Source: Chrysomallon squamiferum | Taxonomy: Eukaryota > Mollusca > Gastropoda > Neomphalida > Peltospiridae | DNA: 64,000 nt | Reading direction: 5' to 3' | Assembly (NCBI GenBank): GCA_012295275.1 | Contig: CM022679.1 | Span: 6,735,157-6,799,156, forward strand | Part shown: in pieces, positions 55,991-64,000 of the stretch | Layout: each line of letters opens with the position of its first letter | How positions within the stretch are numbered: the stretch's first letter is position 1 | The notes under the pieces: model-generated | The model's input: only the letters and a program-made list of their open reading frames with translations | Told to the model about the DNA's origin: nothing | Databases searched by the model: none | Made by a program: the position numbers and the translations under genes

Positions 55991-56979
55991 TTTTATTATT
56001 GTTTGTCTTTTAATTTAGTTTATGTAATAATTTTCTTCTTGTTCTTATAGATAATTTACTCAGTATTAAGAACAATTAAATGTACAAATTTTGATACATT
56101 TTTTAATATGAAAATAATTTTATCAATGAACTGACTACAGCAATTTTGTAACAAGTAATTTATTTAAAAATGAGATATACTTCATAATCTTACAAAAACT
56201 TTCTGAGGCACAATTTTGGCACTACTATGTATATTTAAATAATTAAATGCACATTATTGTTGTGTGATTTGGTAAGACAGTAAAAATGTCAGGTATTATA
56301 TAAATTGCCCAATTCTTCAACGTTGTAAATAGTTACATGATTAAAAATTTAATAAAAATAATTAATAATCTGAAACAGTTTTTTAATGTATTGTTATAAT
56401 AATATTATTCATACGTGTTTGTTACTACTTGTTACCTGAATATTATAATTTAATATTAAGCACAAAAACTTAACAACAAAATATGTGATATTCAGAAAAA
56501 ATGGTGGGAGAAAGTGAAGAAAAAAAGAAGAACATCGTAATGAAATAATGGACAGAATATCATTTACAATGAATATCATGTTTATAACCTGAATGAAAGG
56601 ACATGGTATACACATATAATTTTATATGGTAGATAGGTCTTTTCTTCAGGATTGCAATAATGATTACTTTAGTTCTGTCCGTCAGAATGGAAGTTTTAAT
56701 CGATAAGGCACTTTAAAGATTCTATTGATATGATAAAAAGATTACTGAGTGGACCGATTACACAGGTAAAATTATTTCGTCTGTTCCTCATTCGGTGGGA
56801 ACACCTCTGTAACTGTTCGAAACAAGCAGGGCGACTTGAAAAGTTTCTATTAAAAATTTCTTATTTAAGACATTAACTTTAAAAGTTACGACAGAAGAAT
56901 ATTTTGATGAAAAAAAAATTGTGGTTTAAAATCTTCAAATGACTTTGTATAACACTTAGAAATCGTGCTAGAAGTGGAA
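55991..56979 (+). promoter_or_regulatory. Intergenic region, gene B promoter and 5' leader
   Basis: About 1 kb between the likely end of gene A and the gene B start codon. CpG frequency rises from about 56695 (TCCGTC, ATCGATAAGG, GACCGATT, TTCGTCTG, CATTCGGTGG, GTTCGAAAC, GGGCGACTT), which suggests a promoter. I see no convincing TATA box or initiator, so the transcription start is not placed. Confidence 0.45.
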
Positions 56980-57033
56980 ATGTACGCCAGGAAGCAGTAT
57001 GTTTTATTTCTTTTTGCTGTTTCTATCACAACG
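56980..57033 (+). CDS. Gene B exon 1: start codon and signal peptide
   Basis: ATG at 56980 preceded by GTGGAA (A at -3 is acceptable Kozak context). M-Y-A-R-K-Q, then hydrophobic [10 protein letters not shown], then T-T: a typical signal peptide, with cleavage probably after S-Q-A in exon 2. Ends phase 0 at GTAAGA. This is the first ATG giving a signal peptide that splices in frame. Confidence 0.85.
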
Positions 57034-60000
57034 GTAAGAAATTCCTTTTACGTTCCTTTTTCTTCGATCATCTTTTTTCTTTTTCTCTTTTTTTTTTAAA
57101 TTTATATTTAATTTTATTTCATTTAAACATATTTATAAGTGATATAAAAACTATTAAAATACATAACAAAAATAATTATAGGTGTGGTAGTAAGAAAAAG
57201 CGCCCAGTAATTTTTTAATTTTTCAGACACTTTAGTGTTAATAATACGTGTTTTAGTGTTGATATACATAAGCAGACACATACAATTCCATACCATGCAT
57301 ATGAATTATACAATTATGTTGTTATATTGTTTATTTCTTTATTTCTTTATCATATATGAAACAAAACCTGCTAACCCCACTTTATGGATAACTTATTGAT
57401 ATATCTTAATTACGTTTTAAGCATAATTATGTTCATTATAAATACTGGCAGTTATTTCATTGCGTTTTTTCTGTGTGTGTTTTTGTTGTTGATTTTTTCT
57501 GTGTTTTTTTTTTTTTTTTTTTACTTTTCCCCTCTCTATTTTATTTATTTTAATTTAGCGCGATGCCTTAAACAAAGAATTAAAATTTATATGGAAATTA
57601 TTTCAGAAAACCACTAATTTTGTGGTTTAATTTTATATTTATTTTATATATATGGCATTACATTATTCATTTCACTTTCGAATAATTAAAACACACATAC
57701 AAACTCGATCTTTCGATTTAAATTTCGTAACAAAAGCGTACAGAAATCTTTATTTGACCCGAAATAAAAAGATCAAACGAGGTTAGTTGGAATCATCGAG
57801 TCCCGTGAGAACATTTTGCATTCTGTAACTGGTAGCAGAATAAATAAGTTGTATCACTGTAAAAATATGAGTTTTCTTTCTTTCATTTCATTCTGAACCA
57901 CAATCATAAGTCTTTAAAAAGTATAAAGCAATACTAAAATACGTATGAAATAAAACTTGCTAGCAACGCCTCAGATTTTCAATAGTGCAAAATAACATTA
58001 TCGTATAACAAATAGCATTGATATTTATAACGTAACATTTTGGTCGAGTGTAAAATACTTGAAACGAAAACGTTCTTCATTATCTTCTGTATTGCTTTAT
58101 GTTTGGTCGTAAAAATTCTAAATGCAGTTCGTGATATTGTGTTGCGACGTCCCAAATAAATAATTCGTGACAAATTATCAGCTACACAAATTAATGTACC
58201 GTTATAAAACACAAAACAAAAAATTTCGGATCCGCTCCATTTTCTTCTAAATGTAACACCCAATACTTCAGGCAAAAACATTCACATAACAAAATAAATA
58301 AATAGATAATAAAGATGATGATAATGATCATTAATTAATTAATGAATAACAATAAATAAATATATAATAATAATTTTTATGTTTTTAATAATTCAAAGTA
58401 AACAACATTTATTACTTTATTTACTTATTTGGACATTAAATTTATTTAGTCTCGCAGAACATAATTAATTCATTAACATAGTTCAATATATATTTTTCCC
58501 CAATGAGTAATGTTTGCATAATTTGTTTTACGTTTATTGTTAATACAAACCATTATGTGTTCTGATTTTATACGATTTTTCCATTTCCTTTTTTGGTTTA
58601 CAGTCACAAGCTTTAACAACAGAGGTAAACTGTCTACCTGGTAAGTATACGTCTAGGTGAATATAAATATGTAAATTAATTAATTAAAATAATTTAAGAC
58701 AAAATACAGAAGTTAACAAGTCACTGTATTACTTTTTAATTAGATGAGGTCTTTAAAAAATATATAATAATAATAATAATAAATAATAATAAACTGAAAA
58801 TAATTTCATTTTTCTTTTAATTGTAATAAAAGGAATTAATATAAAATACATATGACTAATTTATTTATTTTTTTATTTATTAAATTTAAGGGCTGAATCA
58901 AAATATATTTGGTGAAAATAGGTTATTGTATATTTTTTTATCACAAGGTATACAATATCGAAATATGTAATATTTAATACAGAATTATTTTACTCCATTT
59001 AAAATAAAGGTTTGCTTAACAAAAGATTAAAAAATAATAATTGCTTTTCATTCTAGCTCAAGTGTTTCCACAGTGATCGAGCTAGTATTTCAGACTATTT
59101 TTAGGGGGCTGGTTGGGGATGGATTTAGGCTGTACTTTTTGAGAAATGTAAATAATTATGTCAAACTTTGCATTTCCAAGCTGCACTGAACTAACAGCTA
59201 CATAATTAAAATAGTGTATACAGAATTAATTACAAGAAATATAAACAGGTCTAATGTCGCTCATGCACACCCAAACAAACACACAAACACACACACACAA
59301 AGATAAGAAAATATTTTGGACTGTTTTGTCAACAGAGTGCTGATATGACATATAACACTGTCAAAAGCAATGGTATTATAAGATTCTAATTTCATATCTA
59401 AAATATCACCAGCTGATCATAAGGAAAGACTTTGGTTTTTTCACCACTTTGACTAATTTTTAGTGTTCACTAGACTAGTTCCAGCAGTGCCTACAGTGCA
59501 CTGTCTTTATCTGGAGAGCTTTGGCAGAGATTCATTGAAATGTCTGGTTGATTGAAGTAGGTAGTCAGATATTGGAACTATGGTTATATTTATTTTAATA
59601 CTTTTGTTAATTAAAAAAAAAAAAATATTCACCAAAAAACAGATTCAGGTTAAAATTACAAAAACAACATCAATCTAAATATTCAAACACAACAAATAAA
59701 AATGTAAAACATATGTGACTTAATGATTTCTTTATTTTAAAGGGTGGACAAACATTGGCGTACAGTGTTATAAACTCTTTTCCTTTTTGTCACCATGGGA
59801 AAGTGCTGCTAAAGTATGTAAAAGGTGAGATACAAAACATTAAATTAAAAAATAAGTTATTTATTTAAATTATCCACTTGCTGAACATAATTATTCATTG
59901 ACATCACAGATGTCTGGAAAAATCAAAACTTTTGAACTTACTAACGTGTCTATCTCAAAACCTTTCTAGGTACTATTAAGCTATTTTGAATCCCACTACA

Positions 60001-62010
60001 GTATCATAGCAACCCTCTCTCAGCTCACTTTCCATCATAGTATGAGTACATTTTACAGATGCACCGCCCATAACCATCATAACCTAGTTTCATTTTTGTT
60101 TACATATACAGCATAACATTTGTTTACATTGTTTTTATAGCAGTTATTTGTAATGAAGTTTGATGTTTTGGTAAATTAGAGGGTTAATTATTAATTCTCA
60201 GTTTCACAGACTTTTGCATTTTGCACGACTGATGCTTCTCCTGTTAGCTGGTAAAATAGTTAAAAAACCAGAATCACATTAAAATAAATTGTAATTATAG
60301 AAGACAATAAAATAAAATGATAACAATGATTTAATTTTTTTTTTTTAAATTAAGAAAATTATTTTCAGTAAGAAACATTGTTAACTCTTCTATAGAATAA
60401 AATAACTATTGACCTACTGTCAATAAATGTTAAAAAAATATAGGATAAACTAAACCAACAGCTTAGATATGACAAAAAGTATAATTATAAGCATGATTGG
60501 GTAAAATTATTTAGTATTTTTATTCATGTTTTTGTTTTCTTCTTTGTTCCTTTATTGCGCATTTCCTTCACTGAAAAGTTATGGATCTGAACTGGCAACA
60601 GTTACAGATTATTATGAAACTGAAGATGTTGGCAAGTTTGCAGATTCAAAAGGAAAGACAAAATTTTGGATTGGTAAATATAATTTCTAATAAATGTTAC
60701 AAGTATCGTGTTTTCATAGCATGACATAACAAATTATGACTTACTGTACTTGATGTATCCTTGTAAATAAATGGCTGTGTTAAACATCCTCTGTCTGTTT
60801 GTTTGTTTTTATGTGCTTCCTAAGAGACATTTTAAAGTGATAAAATATTTAAACATTTGGTCACACTGCTTTTTTAGTAATCACTTCCTGGATTGAAAAA
60901 GATTTCTTATATTTAAGTAGAAATGAATATTATATTTATATGTGTAAATCTTTTTCTAATAGTAGTAAAACAATATAATTTACCAAAAAGACTGATTTTG
61001 GCAAAATTATTGTTTCAATGAGATTCATGCAATTAAAAAAATTAAATAATACTTATTTCTTATTACTAATTATTACTAAAAATTAAATAATACTTATTTC
61101 TTAATATAAAGATTTAATTTGTTTGATTCTTTTAACAATAACAAGAACTGGTAATAATATTTACTCTAAAACTGAATCACTGTTGTCTTAATTATGGATG
61201 AGATAATTTGCCATGACATTTGTTTTACTAATTTGTTTAAAATGTAGTTAAAAATTTATAATGGCACTTGTTATTACTAGATAAATTGAGAACAATAAAA
61301 CCAATTACTGAGCAATGGAATACAAATATATTTGATTAATAAAATTGGTAGATTCCATTAAAAAGTTTAACAAGTAATATGAACAACTTTCACTGTAACA
61401 TTATCATTAATTTTGTTTATTATTTTACTTTAATATTTTAATATTATTTGCGTTGTTTTGAAAGTAGTATTTTAAATAAAAATAGTTTTCTTTAAAACAG
61501 GTCAGAATCAAATCGGAGAAGCTTCTGGGAATCAGAGTTACTGGAGCAATGGGGAGGAAACTGTGGTATTTGCTGGATTTTGGAATAATTTTCAACCAGA
61601 TACCACTCACAACCAGCTGTGTGTCTTCATTGAAAAAACTGACACATCTTACAAATGGTCATTTACACAGTGTGAAACAAAAATGAGTTATCTCTGTCAA
61701 AGACCTGCTTGTCCTGAAGGTAGACATTGTTTTTTTGTTTTTTTTTGTTATTTGTTTTTGTTTTTCATAATATTATTGTCATTAAAACATATGAATTCAC
61801 TTTTTTTATTATATTTATTTTCTAGGAAGTTTTAACTATTAAAATACCACATGCATCAATACTAATCTGAATTTTTCAAAAAATCACACCTTATTTAGAA
61901 TATTTATTTTCTAGGAAGTTTTCACTGTTCAAACAGTTTATGTGTCAACACCAATCTGGTTTGTGATAGGGAAGATGACTGTGGTGATTCTTCTGATGAA
62001 ATCAACTGTG
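56980..62010 (+). CDS. Gene B: tandem paralogue of gene A, 5' part only
   Basis: Six exons visible: signal peptide, short linker, three CTLD exons, LDLa. Exons 5 and 6 match gene A exons 1 and 2 in length class, phase and protein (shared stretches such as V-F-A-G-F-W and [11 protein letters not shown], and the LDLa calcium cage). The gene continues past the window; CUB exons are expected next if the layout is conserved. It supplies the N-terminal design missing from gene A. One apparent A deletion in exon 3 breaks the frame. Confidence 0.87.
57034..58603 (+). other. Gene B intron 1, CpG-rich
   Basis: 1.6 kb with poly-T near 57507-57522. From about 57670 to 58230 I count about 24 CpG by eye, far above other introns here. 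A 100-codon minus-strand open frame (58281-57979) lies in this CpG-rich part; it matches no family that I know. Confidence 0.65.
58604..58640 (+). CDS. Gene B exon 2: short N-terminal linker
   Basis: Phase 0 in, phase 1 out, 37 bases. [12 protein letters not shown]; the Cys and following P-G-W (exon 3) begin the CTLD. The intron 58641-59742 has short AAT runs near 58762-58790 and a (CA)n run at about 59273-59300; no gene. Confidence 0.83.
59743..59823 (+). CDS. Gene B exon 3: C-type lectin domain, part 1, with frameshift
   Basis: Phase 1 in. [22 protein letters not shown]: the conserved CTLD start with C-Y and W-x-x-A. Ends in phase 1 as given, but exon 4 needs phase 2; one A missing from the three-A run just before the donor (59820-59822) explains the mismatch and yields K-S-Y-G-S-E-L across the junction. 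The intron 59824-60578 is plain. Confidence 0.8.
60579..60673 (+). CDS. Gene B exon 4: C-type lectin domain, part 2
   Basis: [16 protein letters not shown] and K-F-W-I-G: helix 2 and the central W-I-G of a CTLD. Ends phase 1. The 0.8-kb intron 60674-61500 contains a 41-bp tandem duplication. Confidence 0.85.
61036..61104. repeat. 41-bp tandem duplication
   Basis: ATTAAATAATACTTATTTCT and surrounding A-rich sequence occur at 61041 and again at 61082, a 41-base offset, in gene B intron 4. Confidence 0.9.
61501..61719 (+). CDS. Gene B exon 5: C-type lectin domain, part 3
   Basis: Phase 1-1. [37 protein letters not shown]. Like gene A it keeps QPD but has W-S-F in place of W-N-D. Six bases shorter than gene A exon 1. 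Confidence 0.92.
61812..61872 (+). pseudogene. Relic duplicate of the LDLa exon start
   Basis: ATATTTATTTTCTAGGAAGT recurs 89 bases later at the true acceptor of exon 6. After it the copy diverges (TTTAACTATT versus TTTCACTGTT) and loses the Cys codons. It keeps an intact-looking AG at 61824-61825, so it could act as a decoy acceptor. Confidence 0.85.
61915..62010 (+). CDS. Gene B exon 6: LDL-receptor class A domain
   Basis: Phase 1-1. [26 protein letters not shown]. Same 96-base length as gene A exon 2. Intron 6 follows and runs past the window. Confidence 0.93.
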
Positions 62011-62424
62011 GTATGTTTTCTCTCATTTATCAATCAGTTAATAAATATTCAAGCCATAGGACTGAATTTTGTTCAGAGAAGTTAAATTCTGAATTACATA
62101 ATTTTTGAGGAAATTTTTACATTTAGTATTTTAGTAAATAAGATATCCTTGAAAACTAGCAATGTTCAAATTCTTGGCTTAATTCTGTTCACTTTAACTA
62201 TACAAAGAATTCATTAGACTATAAGCATTTTAAAATAAATTACATTATTATTAAATCAGTGATAAATTTAATAGAAACATGTTAAAAATAGAAATTTGTA
62301 TATACACAACAATATAATTATCAGATTTAAAAATATATATATCGTAGTTACAAATTTTAAAAACAAAATGTGCTTTTATCATTTTTATAAACTATTTTAG
62401 ATATAAGAGTTTCTTCAAAACTGT

Positions 62425-62605
62425 TTATAATTATTTTACAAATAAGCTTCCTTATAAATTGCTATAAACTATTTAGGAAAAGAAATGGTTTATATATTAT
62501 TCTACAAATAAAACACTTTCTTAACTATTGGCATATATTATTTTATAAATAAAATAATTTCTTAAGAATTGGTATAAATTATTTTACAAATAAAACAGTT
62601 TCTTA
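62425..62605. repeat. Decayed tandem repeat, about 55-60 bp unit
   Basis: Three to four diverged copies of a TATTATTTTACAAATAAAAC-A-G-TTTCTTAA type unit in gene B intron 6, ending directly at the 45-bp minisatellite. Confidence 0.8.
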
Positions 62606-62613
62606 ACACCTTC

Positions 62614-64000
62614 GGTGCTGAATGATGGAGATCTCTGCCATGCAGTACGTATAGATAGGGTGCTCAATGACAGAGATCTCTGCAATGCAGTATGTATAGT
62701 TAGGGTGCTGAATGACTGAGATCTCTGCAATGCAGTACGTATAGATAGGGTGCTGAATGACTGAGGTCTCTGCAATGCAGTACGTATAGATAGGATGCTG
62801 AATGACTGAGATCTCTGCAATGCAGTAGGTATAGATAGGGTGCTGAATGATGGAGATCTCTGCAATGCAGTACGTATAGATAGGATGCTGAATGACGGTG
62901 ATCTCTGCAATGCAGTAGGTATAGATAGGATGCTGAATGACTGAGATCTCTGCAATGCAGTACGTATAGATAGGGTGCTGAATGATGGAGATCTCTGCAA
63001 TGCAGTACATATAGATAGGATGCTGAATGACTGAGATCTCTGCAATGCAGTGTGTATAGATAGGATGCTGAATGACTGAGATCTCTGCAATGCAGTACGT
63101 ATAGATAGGGTGCTCAATGACAGAGATCTCTGCAATGCAGTATGTATAGATAGGATGCTGAATGACTGAGATCTCTGCAATGCAGTACGTATAGATAGGG
63201 TGCTCAATGACAGAGATCTCTGCAATGCAGTATGTATAGATAGGATGCTGAATGATGGAGATCTCTGCAATGCAGTACATATAGATAGGGTGCTCAATGA
63301 CAGAGATCTCTGCAATGCAGTAGGTATAGATAGGATGCTGAATGACTGAGATCTCTGCAATGCAGTAGGTATAGATAGCATGCTGAATGAAGGTGATCTC
63401 TGCAGTGCAGTAGGTATAGATATTGTGCTGAATGACTGAGATCTCCACAATGCAGTAGGTATAGATAGGGTGCTGAATGAAGCTGATCTCTGCAATGCAG
63501 TAGGTATAGATAGGGTGCTGAATGAAGGTGATCTCTGCAGTGCAGTAGGTATAGATAGGGTGCTGAATGAAGCTGATCTCTGCAATGCAGTAGGTATAGA
63601 TAGGGTGCTGAATGACTGAGATCTCCACAATGCAGTAGGTATAGATAGGGTGCTGAATGACGGTGATCTCTGCAATGCAGTAGGTATAGATAGGGTGCTG
63701 AATGACGGTGATCTCTGCAATGCAGAATGTATAGATAGGGTGCTGAATGACGGTGATCTCTGCAATGCAGTAGGTATAGATAGGGTGCTGAATGACGGTG
63801 ATCTCTGCAATGCAGTAGGTATAGATAGGGTGCTGAATGACGGTGATCTCTGCAATGCAGAATGTATAGATAGGGTGCTGAACGACTGAGATCTCTGCAA
63901 TGCAGTATGCAATAGGGTTCTGAATGACAGAGATCTCCGCCATGCAGTACGTATAGATAGGGTGCTCAATGACAGAGATCTCTGCCATGCAGTACATATA
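62614..64000. repeat. 45-bp minisatellite, about 31 copies, runs off the window
   Basis: Head-to-tail copies of a 45-base unit: GGGTGCTGAATGACTGAGAT, then CTCTGCAATGCAGTAGGTAT, then AGATA. The main variable spots are the three bases before GATCTC (TGA, GGA, GGT, AGA, GCT) and GTAGGT/GTACGT/GTATGT. One copy near 63908 is 3 bases short. Each unit contains AGATCT-type and CTGCAaTGCAG inverted-repeat sequence. The long minus-strand open frames across it (461 and 464 codons) exist because 45 is a multiple of three; I do not call them genes. Confidence 0.95.

Noticed and set aside
62584-63997. Two long minus-strand open frames (461 and 464 codons) and a 79-codon plus-strand frame
   Set aside because: They are generated by the 45-bp repeat, whose length is a multiple of three; several frames are open at once, there is no non-repeat domain, and the array sits in an intron.
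62614-64000. CRISPR-like array
   Set aside because: Units are directly adjacent with no unique spacers, in an animal genome; it is a minisatellite.
1-64000. tRNA, rRNA, transposase or reverse-transcriptase genes
   Set aside because: I scanned for cloverleaf-like blocks and conserved catalytic motifs and found none that I could support.

Overview
The window is animal nuclear DNA: very AT-rich (I judge about 70-75% A+T by eye), with short exons, GT-AG introns, long simple repeats and secreted or surface-protein domains found only in metazoans. No bacterial, viral or plasmid features are present. The very low GC suggests an AT-rich invertebrate, but I cannot name the lineage from sequence alone.

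Gene A (+ strand, 249-54260) fills most of the window. I could place 70 exons, about 11.9 kb of coding sequence or nearly 4,000 codons. The 5' end lies upstream of the window. Almost every exon is one extracellular module flanked by phase-1 introns. Order: end of a C-type lectin domain, LDLa, three CUB domains, four sushi (CCP) domains, two EGF, four more CCP, two HYR, one CCP, an unnamed two-exon domain (here 'X'), three GCC2/GCC3 (Ephrin-receptor-like Cys-rich) modules, six EGF, one PAN/apple-like domain, one mucin WxxW (CysD) domain, eight EGF, a pentraxin/laminin-G-type domain, one HYR, one CCP-like module, a second X domain, sixteen tandem GCC2/GCC3 modules, two EGF, one transmembrane helix and a Tyr-rich cytoplasmic tail with an NPVY motif. 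The core CCP-HYR-HYR-CCP-X-GCC-EGF-pentraxin order is that of SVEP1/polydom, but lectin, LDLa, CUB, PAN, CysD, a second cassette and a membrane anchor have been added.

Gene B (+ strand, from 56980, running off the right edge) is a tandem paralogue. It has a start codon, signal peptide, C-type lectin domain and LDLa in the same exon layout as gene A. It begins less than 1 kb after the likely poly(A) site of gene A. Its promoter and first intron are clearly richer in CpG than the gene bodies. The window ends in an approximately 31-copy, 45-bp minisatellite in gene B's intron 6, next to an older decayed repeat.

Eight apparent one-base deletions break the frame: seven in gene A (exons 7, 8, 32, three in 36, and 47) and one in gene B (exon 3). 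Most lie in A or T runs. I found no nonsense substitution and no lost splice site in the recognised exons. This fits uncorrected long-read errors better than pseudogene decay, but the sequence cannot settle it. Two relic exon fragments, one in gene A intron 42 and one in gene B intron 5, record past internal duplications.
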